A DNA stretch of 64,000 nucleotides from Brassica napus. Its lineage: Eukaryota > Streptophyta > Magnoliopsida > Brassicales > Brassicaceae. Shown one piece after another: positions 13,401 through 26,108 of this stretch. Each line of letters opens with the position of its first letter. Positions within the stretch are counted from its first letter, which is position 1. Under the pieces are notes generated by a model. That model did not search any database. It saw only the letters and a list, made by a program, of their open reading frames with translations, and had not been told where the DNA came from. Location of the stretch: NCBI RefSeq assembly GCF_020379485.1, contig NC_063438.1, positions 372,001-436,000 on the forward strand. Direction: 5' to 3'. Position numbers and translations under genes: made by a program.

Positions 13401-14695
13401 TGACGATAAACACTTCTTCGGGAGGTAGTATGAACATACGTCACCACCTGAGTCCTAGATTCAACAACTGTCTCAGCTCCAGTCCAAAGCAGGAGGCTTC
13501 ACGAGTGGTTCTCCTTTTAAAAGACGAAGAACGGAGAAGAGTCACAGAGAAGAGCATAAAGATACTTGGGATCAAAGTCACTGTAGTTGAAAAATGGGAG
13601 CATCTGAGTAACGCCTTGGAGAGACTCTTTGGGTTCTCACCACAGAGCTCCATGGAGTCTAGTTTGAGAAACGAGTTATCAAGCACGAGCTCGAGGGAGT
13701 TGCCTTTGATTGGAACGGATGGTGTTGATTCAAGAAGCCAGTTACCTCGGAGGAGAAGCGCTAGCTTCTCTGCGTTCGTTCTTCTTATGATCGATGCAAA
13801 CGCTGGACCGTTTCTTGAGATGAACGACGTCGTTGAAAAGTTTCGTAGAGGCTTGCACCATGGCGTAGTCTGTAAAGTTGTTTGGCTTAACGAGCCAACA
13901 GGCCGGGGAAGCGAGAGAGGGGACGTTTGTTGTCTGAAGCCTTTGCACGGATCACGTCTTAACCGAGTGCTGAAGATGTTGCCTGAACTTGGAGGAATCG
14001 TTCCAAGAGAATCATCGCTGCTGAGACATACTCTTGTTGCGACATCACCAAAGGGTGCTACGAGTTGTGAGATCCAAGAGGTAGAAGAAGAAGAAGAACC
14101 GAGCTTAAGGTATAACAAAAAACTAGGCAAGACAATAATGGGACCAAAGCCTGTTGGGAACTCAGAGGAAGAGCGAGTAGCATCCAATGCGAGCTGTGAT
14201 GGACTCTTGAAAGGAAAAAGAGTTATGGTTGTTGATGACAATCGAATAACATCTTCTGTTGCAACAAGAAAGCTGAAGAAGATGGGAGTGTTAGATGTCA
14301 AACAATGCGACAATGGGAAGGAAGCTGTGAGATTAGTCAGTGAAGGACTAACACAAGGAGATGTGCTTCCGTTTGACTACATATTCATGGACTGCCAGGT
14401 AATCTAATTCATAAGCCTTTCATATATAAAATTGGTAAATGAACATCTTTGTTTGTGTGCACAGATGCCAGTGATGGATGGATATGAAACAACCAGAGAG
14501 ATTAGGAAAGTGGAGAGAAACTATGGTGTGCATATACCAATTATAGCTGTATCTGGTCATGATCCTGGTTCAACGGAAGCAAAAAATACCATACAAGCTG
14601 GAATGGACGCCTTCTTAGAGAAAAACATGAATCAGGACCAACTTGGGAAGATCATCAGAGAAATCGAAAGCAAGAGGACTGTAACTGTTGAGTAG
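10473..14695 (+). CDS. CKI1: CKI1 hybrid histidine kinase
   Basis: Six exons: 10473-10529, 11109-11339, 11442-12026, 12103-12469, 12633-14398, 14465-14695, all GT-AG and in phase. They give 1078 residues, against about 1122 for Arabidopsis CKI1 as I recall it. An N-terminal membrane segment (about 10-32), an extracellular region, and a second membrane segment (about 310-335) lead to the kinase. The phospho-acceptor is H372 in SQAFAQASHDIRG. N-box (LKQILNNLVSNAVKFT), G1 (DDTGKGIP) and G2 (GTGLGLGI) boxes are intact. The C-terminal receiver has the DD pair (VMVVDDN) and phospho-acceptor D1000 in FMDCQMPVMDGYE, split by the last intron. CKI1 feeds the cytokinin-type phosphorelay without binding hormone and specifies central cells in the female gametophyte. 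10473 is the first ATG. All catalytic motifs are present, so it should be functional. Confidence 0.97.
10890..10911. repeat. (AT)n microsatellite in CKI1 intron 1
   Basis: About eleven AT units lie in the 579-bp first intron of CKI1. Confidence 0.85.
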
Positions 14696-15086
14696 ATTTT
14701 ATAACTAGATAGGTGGACAGGTACTTCTTGCTGACATGTTGTGTTAAGGCTAATACCATTTTTTTTTTTTTTTGGTTTTCAATTCCCATGCGTACAGAAA
14801 GGTTAAACAATACAGTAATATGACAATATAATATCTGTTTCTGAAGAATAATGAAGATAATACAGCAGTAAACAGCTTTATATTTAGTTGAATATTATGG
14901 TTCAAAAGATGTAGAATATAATAAAGACTTGGTCTAATATAACTTGATCAATTTTTTTCATTTCTTTGTAAACTCAAAGCAAGACTCCATAGTAGTCAAT
15001 AATAACTCAGAACACTATCAAGGACAAAGATACAGGGTACACTTTCTCCTTTGATGAAAAAACAATAAGAAGGGACAAAAATTTTT
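14696..15086. other. Convergent 3' spacer between CKI1 and DIM1A
   Basis: 391 bp between the two stop codons contain the 3' UTRs of both genes and a T-run at about 14759-14774. Nothing else is recognised. Confidence 0.6.
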
Positions 15087-16351
<1,265 letters not shown>

Positions 16352-16545
16352 TCAAAGCTTTTTTTCACGCCGCCTCTCGCCTCTTGGTTCAGACAGAGAA
16401 AAGACTAGGGTTTTGTCTTAATTTGAGCCCGCGTTTCTATTTAATGTCGTTTCTTATACGTGTTTATATTTTATTTTTATTAGTTTGTTCGTCCCTCAGT
16501 TTCATTTGTTTCTAAATTGAGCTCATTACTTTTTTATATGCCGAT

Positions 16546-17373
16546 GAGAAATTCTTGGGTTCACCCCCTAGGGTGAACCTCTAGGTTCACCAACCAATAG
16601 TGTTTGAGTATTTGATATTTGATATCTTTTAAAAAAGGAAACACAATTGAATATCCAAATTAAATTATATTTTAAAAATAAAATAATAAAAATACATGAA
16701 AATAGTTACAAAAAATAAATAAATAAATATTGTTAAACCTTCAGCAAAATACTAAACCCTATACCCTAAATCCTAAACCCTAAACCCTAAACGTTAAACC
16801 TTAAACTTTGGATAAACTCTAAACGTTGAAAAATCTTAAACCCTAAATCATACATTAAAAACTAAATTTTAATAACACTAAACCCTAAATCCTAATCACT
16901 AAACCCTAAACCTTGGGTAAACTATGAACCCTTGGAGAAATCACAAACTCTAGGGTTTAATTTTAAATATTTTTGATTTAGAGTTTATGATTTATCCAAG
17001 GGTTCAGGGTTTATCCAAGGGTTTAGTGATTAGGGTTTAGTGTTATTAAGATTTAGTTTTTAATGTATGATTTAGGGTTTAAAATTTTCCAATGGTTTAC
17101 GGTTTATCCAAGATTTAAGATTTATAATTTAGGGTTTAGAGTTTAGGATTTAGGATATAGGATTTAGTATATTGCTAAAGGTTTAATAATATTTATTTAT
17201 TTATTTTTTGTAACTATTTTTATGTATTTTTATTGTTTTATTTTAAAAATATAATCTTATTTGGAAATTCAATTTTGTTTCCTTTTTTAAAAGATATCAA
17301 ATATTAAATACTTAAACACTATTGGTTGGTGAATCTAGAGGTTCACACTAGGGGGTGAATCCAAGAATTTCTC
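16546..17373. mobile_element. 828-bp foldback MULE-type element with 9-bp target duplication
   Basis: The element begins GAGAAATTCTTGGGTTCACC and ends with the near-exact reverse complement, ...CCAAGAATTTCTC. Its two halves are complementary for about 400 bp each, so a single strand could fold into one long imperfect hairpin. It is flanked by TATGCCGAT on both sides (16537-16545 and 17374-17382), a 9-bp target duplication characteristic of Mutator-like elements. There is no coding capacity, so it is non-autonomous. The inner arms are runs of degenerate CCCTAAA units on the left and TTTAGGG units on the right. It sits between the DIM1A promoter and the 3' side of CP12-1, where I recall a WD40/bromodomain gene (At2g47410) in Arabidopsis. 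Confidence 0.9.
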
Positions 17374-17382
17374 TATGCCGAT

Positions 17383-17952
17383 TGATACTATAGGACCATG
17401 TTTAAGAGAGACCAATATATTCTGCAGCTCACAAGTGTTATACATTGTCACTAGCATCACCATAAAATTATAAATCATTAGAGAAAAAAATAAAACCATT
17501 TGCAATTATTTTTAATGAAAATTTGCAATTTTTTTCTTTCGCAGTAAAACATTTCACGTTTTGGCTTACGGGCCATCACTTGATCTCCAGATTTTATAAC
17601 GCTAAATGCAATGATATATACAATTTGTTTTGGTACACAATGCACAATATGTTCAAGTTGTATGGAGAGAGCCCAGCATGAATTGATCATGTCAAAACCC
17701 AAAAAGATTGGTGAACCATAGATTCCAACTAAACCCATGAAGGCGTGAATAATAAATCATTCAAAGTTAAAATATACTACTTGTTTGTTCTGTAGATCTC
17801 TCAGTAAACTCATATTTGAAAACTATGAAACACCTTATGTGTATTCATCATATTCAGTATCACATTACAAGCACCAAACAAACCAAACAGGACGACAACA
17901 ACAAGAAAGATGTTCAGACAGCACCTAAATTTTCAGACATCAAAAACATGTT
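17383..17952. other. Spacer downstream of CP12-1
   Basis: 570 bp, AT-rich, contain the CP12-1 3' UTR at the right end. The open frame 17478-17738 on the minus strand resembles nothing known and lacks conserved text. Confidence 0.5.
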
Positions 17953-18336
17953 TCAATTATCATAAGTACGGCACTCATCAGTCTCAGGATTATCACTGCA
18001 GTATTCTTCCAAAGGATCCGATCCACCAGCCTTCTTCTTGTCCCTTGCATGACTCGCCGCTGCACTCAGCTCCTCCACCTCGTCCCACGCTGCCACACAC
18101 TCTCCGCTCACCGGATCGTCTGCGCAAGTCTCCTTCGCTTCCTGAATACTCTTCTCCACCTTATCCGATATGATCTCTCCTTCCGATGTCGCCTTAACCG
18201 ACATAACCATCCGTTTCGTCGAACTGAATTTCCACGGGTAGTTCAAACGGACCGGGGCGGATAGACTAGTCACCACCGGTCGAACGAACGCTCTTGGGGT
18301 CGCGACGTTGAGACCGGTTGCAGCTATGCTTGTCAT
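17953..18336 (-). CDS. CP12-1: Chloroplast CP12-1 linker protein
   Basis: A single-exon gene of 127 residues. CP12 is a small disordered protein that, when oxidised in the dark, ties GAPDH and phosphoribulokinase into an inactive complex and so switches off the Calvin cycle; thioredoxin releases it in light. Residues 1 to about 48 form a chloroplast transit peptide rich in S, T, A, V and R. Both regulatory cysteine pairs are present: C71/C80 (CADDPVSGEC) and C113/C122 (CSDNPETDEC). The core AWDEVEEL (83-90) and the C-terminal ETDECRTYDN that inserts into GAPDH are intact. The start fits the family length. It is transcribed away from CGEP, another chloroplast gene. Confidence 0.97.
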   Translation of the reverse strand: MTSIAATGLNVATPRAFVRPVVTSLSAPVRLNYPWKFSSTKRMVMSVKATSEGEIISDKVEKSIQEAKETCADDPVSGECVAAWDEVEELSAAASHARDKKKAGGSDPLEEYCSDNPETDECRTYDN

Positions 18337-18710
18337 CGTTGGAGGATTATGATGGAGGAGAGATCTAACTTTGATGCAAAGAGAAGAAGATAAATACTTT
18401 TGTTGCTGTTTAACTCTCTGTGAACACCATCCTCTTATCTCCTAACAACCAAGCATATTACGCCGCGTGTATTTAGATATTTCTACAAAAAATATTCCAC
18501 CAAAGAGAGCCATAGTCTAGAGAAAAAGAATAATTAGATGGGCCAATGGTAAGGCCCACATTAGCAAGTGACGCTCACTAAGATAGGGTGAACTCGACCG
18601 TATCTGAATATTTTCCTGATTGGATCGGATCTTCTTATAACAACAACCGTCGAATAAAATACGAGAGAATATCGCACTTTAAAAAAGCTTAAAAAGTCAG
18701 AATAAAAAAG
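18337..18710. promoter_or_regulatory. Bidirectional promoter region, CP12-1 / CGEP
   Basis: 374 bp separate the two divergent start codons. On the minus strand (CP12-1 direction) AAATATCT (18482-18475) matches 8 of the 9 bases of the evening element bound by clock MYB factors. Site II-like GGGCC and GGCCCA pieces occur at 18539-18558. Assigning either to one gene is inference. Confidence 0.5.
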
Positions 18711-21700
18711 ATGATTCGCTTTCACAGAGTTTGTCTTCGTCTCTCTCTCTCGCCTCTCTGCCAGTTCTCTCCGCCGTCTGCTTCCCTCAAGCTTTCCACG
18801 CTCCGTTGCGCAAGAGTTCGACGATTCTCCGGAAACTCGCTGACCACTGTCATGACTTCACGTTCTGCTTCTAGGCTTAGCTTCCTCGCATCTGTGTGTC
18901 CCGGAGGTGGAGAAGACGGTGGTGGTAGCAGCTCTAATGGCTCAGCTTCAATCTCCGCTACAGCAGCTGAAGATGATGGTAATCACTCACTCAATCTCCG
19001 CCGATTTTGTTCGATTCAATCGGTCGATTTGTAGAATTTGGAAATGAAATATTAATTTGGATATTTATTGTATTAGTTTGTTAGTTGTTACTAAAATCGA
19101 ACTCTCATCTGTAGATGATTGCGTCTTATGTGATATTGTCTAGTCAGATAGATATGTTTATTTACATAAGTTTGTTTTTGTTTGAACTATGAACTATGTA
19201 GAATTGGCCTTAGGCACTGGTTATCGCCTTCCTCCACCAGAGATCAGAGACATAGTCGATGCCCCACCAGTCCCCGCACTCTCATTTTCACCTCACAGGG
19301 ATAAGATCTTGTTTCTCAAGCGAAGAGCTCTCCCTCCGTTAGCAGATTTAGCCAGACCTGAGCTGAAGCTCGCTGGTGTTCGAATCGATGGATATTGCAA
19401 TACCAGAAGCAGGATGTCTTTCTATACTGGCTTAGGCATCCACCAGCTACTCCCTGATGGTACTTTGAGTCCTGAGAAGGAGATCACTGGCATTCCAGAC
19501 GGTGGTAAGATTAACTTTGTTACGTGGTCTAACGATGGTAAGCATCTGGCTTTCAGCATCCGGGTCGATGAGGATGGGAATAGTAGTAAGCCTGTTGTGT
19601 GGGTTGCTGATGTTGAGACTGGAGAAGCTAGACCGTTGTTTAAGTCGGAAGATATTTATCTGAATGCGATTTTCGAGAGTTTTGTTTGGATTGGTGATTC
19701 CACTTTGTTGGTGAGCACAATCCCTTCTTCTCGTGGAGATCCACCAAAGAAGCCTTTAGTCCCGCCTGGTCCCAAAACTCTGTCAAACGAGAAGAGTGAT
19801 GTTGTCCAAGTTAGAACATTCCAGGATTTGCTTAAGGATGAATACGATGCTGATTTGTTTGACTACTATGCCACATCACAACTGGTACTTGCTTCTTTGG
19901 ACGGCACAGCGAAGGAAGTTGGGCCGCCTGCAGTGTATACGTCGTTGGACCCTTCGACAGACCATAAGTACTTGTTGGTTTCTTCACTTCACAGGCCATA
20001 TTCTTTCATTGTAACTTGTGGTCGATTTCCAAAGAAGGTGGAAGTCTGGACAGCTGATGGTAGATTTGTAAGACAGCTTTGTGACTTGCCCCTAGCAGAA
20101 GATATCCCCATTGCCTCTAACAGTGTGCGGAAAGGAATGCGTTCAATAAATTGGCGAGCAGACAAGCCGTCAACACTCTACTGGTATGAATATCTGGGAT
20201 TCAAATTGATTCGCATGTGATACTTGTTCCAAAATGTGCTTTAACAATAATAATTCGTGTACAACTCCTTTGAGATATGTAGGGCTGAGACACAAGACGG
20301 AGGTGATGCCAAAGTGGAAGTTTCACCGCGTGATATAGTTTATATGCAGTCTGCGGAACCGCTGGCAGGAGAAGAACCAGAAGTTTTGCACAAGCTTGAT
20401 CTTCGCTATGGGTAAACACTAAACCGCAGCCGACGTTGTAGATTATAAATGTCATCTCTAACTTCATGGAGGTTTTATAGCTACTAACATTGATCCGATT
20501 TATTTGTGCAGAGGAATTTCTTGGTGTGATGATGCATTAGCTCTGGTTTATGAATCATGGTATAAAACACGACGGACAAGGACGTGGGTTATCTCTCCTG
20601 GATCTAACGATGTCAGTCCACGCATCTTGTTTGATAGATCATCGGAAGATGTGTACTCAGACCCTGGCTCAACCATGCTTAGGAGAACCGCTTCGGGAAC
20701 ATATGTAATAGCAAAGATAAAGAAGGAAAACGATGAAGGCACTTATGTCTTACTGAACGGAAGTGGGGCTACACCACAAGGGAATGTACCCTTCCTTGAC
20801 TTGTTTGACATGTAAGCCTTTACTTGTTTGACCTGAAAAGGGCTTCTCTTTCGTGCCTTTTCTCCCTTGGTATTGGTATAATGTGGTAACAAACTGTGGT
20901 ATGTTAACTGTGGTATGTTTTCTACAAAATTTATCTAGAAACACAGGCAACAAAGAACGGATCTGGGAGAGTGACAAGGAAAAGTATTTTGAAACGGTTG
21001 TGGCTTTGATGTCTGATCAGAAGGAAGGGGATTTGAGAATGGAGGAGCTGAAGATTCTGACATCAAAGGAGTCTAAAACCGAGAACACCCAATATTCTCT
21101 CCAACTCTGGCCTGACAGGAAAGTGCAACAGATTACAAACTTTCCTCATCCTTATCCACAGTTGGCTTCGTTACAGAAAGAGATGATCAGGTATCAACGA
21201 AAAGACGGGGTTCAACTTACTGCGACACTATACCTACCACCAGGCTATGATCCATCAAAAGATGGTCCTCTTCCTTGTCTGTTTTGGTCTTATCCCGGTG
21301 AATTCAAGAGCAAAGATGCTGCTAGTCAAGTCCGTGGCTCTCCAAATGAATTTGCAGGCATCGGTTCAACTTCTGCCCTTCTTTGGCTTGCTAGAAGGTA
21401 TCAAACATTTTCCAACTCTACGCTTGTTTAGCCATGATACTGTTTTTGCTGTTTAAGTGTCATGGAGTCTATTTCGTTGAGCTAATTTATTGAGTGTTAG
21501 CTTATACCATGTGGATTCTTCTGCATTGTGCAGGTTCGCTATATTATCCGGACCTACTATACCTATAATTGGTGAAGGTGATGAAGAGGCTAATGATAGG
21601 TACTTTTGACAAGCTTGAACTAAACCATGGAAACCATTGTCGTTTTATTGGCAAAATGTCCTGCAAGCATAAGCAGATTAAATTCAATGAAAGCCAGTGA

Positions 21701-22727
21701 CATACTTGAAAAATAGAAGAAAGCCACTTAAATTTTAGATCTAAGATGTGCATGAGTTTGACAGGTTCTAATGTTAACAACTGAAACACCATGTGTAGGT
21801 ATGTAGAGCAATTGGTTGCAAGTGCAGAGGCTGCTGTAGATGAAGTCGTCAGGCGTGGAGTAAGCATCACCTGATCTAGATTTCATCATCTTACGATTGT
21901 ATCATAAGTCCTCAAAAGTGTTGAAGCTTAGTATTTTCTTGGTCGTCCATTTTTCAAGGTGGCTCATCCAAGCAAAATTGCTGTTGGGGGACACTCGTAT
22001 GGAGCTTTTATGACTGCAAATCTCCTTGCTCATGCTCCTCATCTTTTCTCCTGCGGAATAGCTCGATCTGGGGCTTACAATAGAACACTCACGCCATTTG
22101 GTTTCCAGGTGCCACCATAGCCATTTTATCTCTCGTCTCATTCTCTGCTTTCGGATCGATATTTACTCATCTCTGGTTAACCTTGTAACTATGCCTGAAA
22201 ATTTTCAGAACGAGGACCGAACACTGTGGGAAGCTACTAACGTCTATGTCGAGATGAGCCCATTCATGTCTGCTGATAAAATCAAGAAGCCAATCTTGCT
22301 CATCCATGGTGAAGAAGACAATAACCCAGGAACTCTAACAATGCAGGTTATAATTAACTTCAATAGAAATCCACACCAATTTTTTTCTGCATTGGTTCTC
22401 TCTTTGACTATATTCATTTCATATACTTTGTTATAACAGTCGGACAGATTCTTCAACGCACTGAAAGGACACGGCGCTCTTTGCCGCCTTGTTATTCTTC
22501 CTCACGAGAGCCATGGGTACTCAGCACGAGAAAGCATTATGCACGTTCTTTGGGAAACTGACCGCTGGCTTCAAAAATACTGCGTTCCAAACACATCAGA
22601 TGCAGATTCAAGTCCAGATAAGTCCAAAGAAGGATCAGATTCTGCAGACAAAGTAGCTACTGCCACAGGAGGTGGTAATCCCGAGTTTGAAGATCACTCC
22701 AAGCTTAGGAGATCACTTCTCTGGTAA
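18711..22727 (+). CDS. CGEP: Chloroplast glutamyl peptidase CGEP (S9D)
   Basis: Ten exons: 18711-18978, 19202-20183, 20283-20411, 20512-20811, 20939-21397, 21534-21599, 21799-21859, 21959-22108, 22209-22346, 22440-22727. All junctions are GT-AG and in phase, giving 946 residues. CGEP is a prolyl-oligopeptidase-like stromal serine peptidase that cleaves after glutamate and helps complete chloroplast protein turnover. Residues 1 to about 80 look like a transit peptide. A beta-propeller region follows (for example FVTWSNDGKHLAFS), then the alpha/beta-hydrolase domain. The catalytic triad is S768 in GGHSYGAF, D842 in HGEEDNNPG and H876 in PHESHGYS. The acidic C-terminal tail ends KLRRSLLW, as I recall for the plant protein. 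No break was found. Confidence 0.97.
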
Positions 22728-23813
22728 AAAAAAAAAGTCTCACCATTCAAAAACAGAAGATAAAACCATAAGAGTTCTCACGTTTGATTAGCTGATTCAA
22801 GTTTGTTGAATTTTCTCGTTATGCTTGTTTCAGAGTTTCTGTCCCCGGTACAAAGGCAGATACAGCATTCTAATGTGCTTGCGGAAACAGAGGAACACAT
22901 CAGTGGCAAATGCAACACAAAACTTTTTTTATATTTGTTTCGTAAAACATTCTGATTCATATAACAAAGGCCACCGAAAAGGTGTTGAAACACACTCTGT
23001 CGAGTGACTTAGTATTTCCATGAATAAAGTTTTTTCTTTTTTTTTTGGGTAAAATCCATGAATAAAGTTTCAACAATATTTAACTTTATTTTAAAGTACT
23101 CTGACTTCTCTCTAAGAAAGCCGCCGCCGTGAAATAGTTGCTCCGGTCAGGAGTGGCTTCCACAACCACCGTCGGTCCGGTTTTTGAGTTTTCTTTATTT
23201 TTCTGCGCATGTCTTACAAAATGAATGGAAGTCTACTATAATAGTCTCCCATCGTACTCATTGGGCTCACATCTTAACCCAGCCCATGTATTCAAACATA
23301 TCATCAACTAAGAGTTTTTTTTAAGAACAGAACATCTACTACATGTGATATTCAAACATATATTTTCTTTTGGCGGCCCCACTTGAGGCCATATTCTTCT
23401 AAACCCCAGCATTAGTGTCAATTAGATGGGAAAATAAAATAAAAAAAGGCTTAAGATGTTTTTCTCTCTTTAGTAGTATAAATGGCCAAACAATGGCATC
23501 TAATATCACACCAAATAAGCTTCAATGCAAATCCTAACATTCCTAGAAAGTCTCTTGCATTAAATTGGCAAAGAAAAGTACAACAGAGATTGTATAATTA
23601 TTAGTATTGAATTCTAGATACACCTCTCTGGCCCATTATTCATTTAACGGGCCACCAAATAGCTGGCCCCACTTTACTAATTGTCCTAAAAGTCGAACCG
23701 AACGTGTTCGCTCGCTCACCAACTATGTTCCACACATTACTTAAAAGGTCTCTCGGTCTTTGTCGTACTTGTACCCAATCTCCAACGTCCTCTCTCGTTT
23801 ATTTTTCAAAAAA
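22728..23813. other. Spacer between CGEP and the next gene
   Basis: It holds the CGEP 3' UTR, one insertion scar (23017-23070) and, near 23115-23200, a GC-rich stretch of about 80 bp (minus-strand reading GPTVVVEATPDRSNYFTAAA) that I cannot assign. In Arabidopsis I recall a cytochrome c oxidase subunit 5c gene (At2g47380) at this position; its sequence is not recognisable here. Confidence 0.5.
23017..23070 (-). mobile_element. Ultra-short retroposition-like scar
   Basis: TCCATGAATAAAGTTT occurs at 23017-23032 and 23055-23070. The 22-nt insert reads TTTTACCC followed by an A-rich tail on the minus strand. Confidence 0.65.
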
Positions 23814-24997
23814 ATGTCGCCGTCCTTTTGCTCCGGCCGTTTCTCCGTCGCTCTCTTCCTCGTTATCTCCGCCGTTCCCATCTCTTACCTCGTTTCCCTC
23901 GAGCGAGCCGTTCCTCCCACGCACGTGTTCTCTTACCATAGCTCCGGCTTCTTCCGCGAGTGCGCTAAATGGGACGACGCTGGTCGGAGATTCCTCGTCT
24001 CCTTCATGGACGGAGGCGGAATCGGCGAGGTCGTTCCTTCCGACGACGGTGACATCGACGCTCTTCGGGAAGTCACTTTGGTCAAAGACGCTGACCTCGC
24101 CGGAAACGCTTCCCTCGGAATCGTTATCGACCGCGACAGGAACCGTCTCCTCGTCGCCGTCGCAGATTTGCTTGGGAACCGTTATAGCGCTTTAGCTGCT
24201 TACGATATGTCCACGTGGCGCCGCGTCTTCCTCGCTGAGCTTAGCGGCCAGAGTAAGCATAGCTCTTATCTCTCTGTTTAGATTTGTGAAACAGTTAACT
24301 TTAGGTTCTGTCTCGACACCAAAAAATATTCTCTTTTTATTGTTTTGTAATAATATTTTGATGAATGTAGGTAAGGAGAAATCGTTTGCGGACGATGTAG
24401 CTGTTGATGCACATGGCAATGCTTATGTGACCGATGCAAAAGGAAGTAAAATCTGGAAAGTTGATGTCAATGGAGAGCTTGTCTCAACCATTGAGAGCCC
24501 TCTCTTCACTCCACCTGGATGGTACAATAACATGGTTGCTCTTAACGGCATTGTTTATCATCCGGATGGTTTCCTTATCGTCATCCACACTTTCTCCGGT
24601 CTCTTATACAAAATCGACCTGACTGACGATAAGGTCACTGTGGTTGAAGTTACTGGCGGCACGTTGAGGTTTGGTGATGGGCTTGAGTTGTTGTCTCCCA
24701 CTAAGATTGTTGTTGCAGGTAAGTCTATAATGTTCTCATTTTTATGTCTACCAATGAATATAAGACAACTATATTAAAAAAAAAATTTATTTGTGAGTGT
24801 TTTTAGGTAGTCCTTCTGCGAGATTGGTGAAGAGCTCGGACGGGTGGCGGACAGCTGCTGTAACAGGTTGGTTCAGTACCGGTATGGTTCACCGGATAGT
24901 CTCGTCTGCTACTGTGAAGGAAGGAAGAGTTTATCTAAACCACATTGTTGGATTTGGCTCTAACAAGAGACACATACTTGTAGAAGCTGTGTTTTAG
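23814..24997 (+). CDS. Calcium-dependent phosphotriesterase / SMP-30-like beta-propeller protein (At2g47370-like)
   Basis: Three exons, 23814-24252, 24371-24718 and 24807-24997, encode 325 residues. The ATG at 23814 (MSPSFCSGRFSV) is preferred because it is followed at once by a hydrophobic signal or anchor segment (FSVALFLVISAVPISYLVSL). The rest is built of repeated beta-propeller strands: ASLGIVIDRDRNRLLVAVAD, FADDVAVDAHGNAYVTDAKG, SKIWKVDVNGEL and YHPDGFLIVIHTFSGLLYKID. This is the six-bladed fold of the strictosidine-synthase-like / SMP-30 / paraoxonase group, in which such proteins act as hydrolases. The real substrate in plants is unknown. Probably secretory or membrane-anchored. The position matches the Arabidopsis gene order. 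Confidence 0.9.
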
Positions 24998-25190
24998 ATT
25001 GTTTAGTGTTTGTTAATCTCCTCTTAATGTCTCTTTAATGATTCTATTGAAATGATGTAAAGCCTCTCTTTATCAAATTTCATTTAATCTCTAGTATAAG
25101 ATAAACAATCGTTAACATCTTTCCCATTGCAAATATCAACTTGAACCAAAAAAATGCATTCCATTAGTGACTTTATAACAAATGGTTACT

Positions 25191-26108
25191 TTACACTTTA
25201 GTATCACCTTCATTGTCATAATGAACAGAAGCTGTAGCAACAGTAGAAACTCCACGTGGACTTCTTCTACTTCCTTGTTCGAAAAGCAATATCATTCCAA
25301 ACCATAAAGACCCTTTAACGATCCTAACCATACCGATCGTTACAACCATATAGTATAACCACCAATTCACAAAATCAACCGTTCCCACTTCAAAACTAAC
25401 GTTACCATTATTACCATTGATTGGTAATAACAGCAACAATGCTCTTTTAGCCTCAGCCACACCAACCAAAGCCTCTACTTCATCCCGAAGCTTCCACCAC
25501 CACAACGTCCCACAGCTCACGGCCAAAGCAACCCTCTCCACCACCGTCTCTTCTCTCCGGTGATGACCAGCGTCTCCTCCCATCAACGTGCTGTCCACCA
25601 CCGGTCTCACGATCACCCTACACCACAGAAGCATTACCTCATGAAGACCAAAGAAAAACACTAGCCTGCTCAAGAAGTTACGTTCGCTCCCGATTATTAA
25701 ACCGTCGGGGTACGTTCCTTCGAGGCCTAAACCGACGGAGATTTGAACAAGGAAAAGCGTCAGCCACGCGATGCTGACGTGTGGATAGAAGGGAATGGAC
25801 CGGTTGGGATCTGTTGATGTGATCTTGGTGGTCAGACCAAGAACTAGAGTGTAAACGCTTATTAAAGAAACAAATGCATATGTGATCGCCGGGTTCGTGT
25901 AATGAAAGATAGAGAAGAAGAAAGATGAATCCGTTTGGGGAGGAGACTTGATCAAGGAGAAGAGGAAGGAAGCTGAAGAGAGACGGCTAAGGAGAAGGAA
26001 AGAGAGAGGGAGGAGGAGGCTGAGGAGAGTTGTTGTCAGTAGCCGGAAAGGTTTAACGAGCAGCTGCTCAGCCTCTCTGCGCCACTTTCCACCGCCGGCT
26101 ATACTCAT
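25191..26108 (-). CDS. Multi-pass membrane protein of unknown function (At2g47360-like)
   Basis: A single-exon gene of 305 residues. Visible membrane segments lie at about 22-53 (LLTTTLLSLLLPLSFLLLS), 73-92 (PAITYAFVSLISVYTLVLGL), 111-129 (VSIAWLTLFLVQISVGLGL), 146-167 (LSRLVFFFGLHEVMLLWCRVIV) and a long C-terminal hydrophobic stretch (FVNWWLYYMVVTIGMVRIVKGSLWFGMILLF). A basic N-terminus (GGGKWRREAEQLLVKPFR) and an arginine-rich tail (EQGSRRSPRGV) flank them. I know of no characterised function. The call rests on membrane topology and on position beside the At2g47370-like gene, tail to tail with 193 bp between stops. Confidence 0.88.
   Translation of the reverse strand: MSIAGGGKWRREAEQLLVKPFRLLTTTLLSLLLPLSFLLLSRLSSASFLFSLIKSPPQTDSSFFFSIFHYTNPAITYAFVSLISVYTLVLGLTTKITSTDPNRSIPFYPHVSIAWLTLFLVQISVGLGLEGTYPDGLIIGSERNFLSRLVFFFGLHEVMLLWCRVIVRPVVDSTLMGGDAGHHRREETVVERVALAVSCGTLWWWKLRDEVEALVGVAEAKRALLLLLPINGNNGNVSFEVGTVDFVNWWLYYMVVTIGMVRIVKGSLWFGMILLFEQGSRRSPRGVSTVATASVHYDNEGDTKV

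Noticed and set aside
13441..14313. 290-codon minus-strand frame opposite CKI1
   Set aside because: It lies antisense to a well-supported CKI1 exon and has no recognisable protein features.
16740..17170. Interstitial telomere array
   Set aside because: The CCCTAAA-type units are degenerate and occur in inverted halves inside a transposon with a 9-bp target duplication. They are part of the element, not a fused chromosome end.
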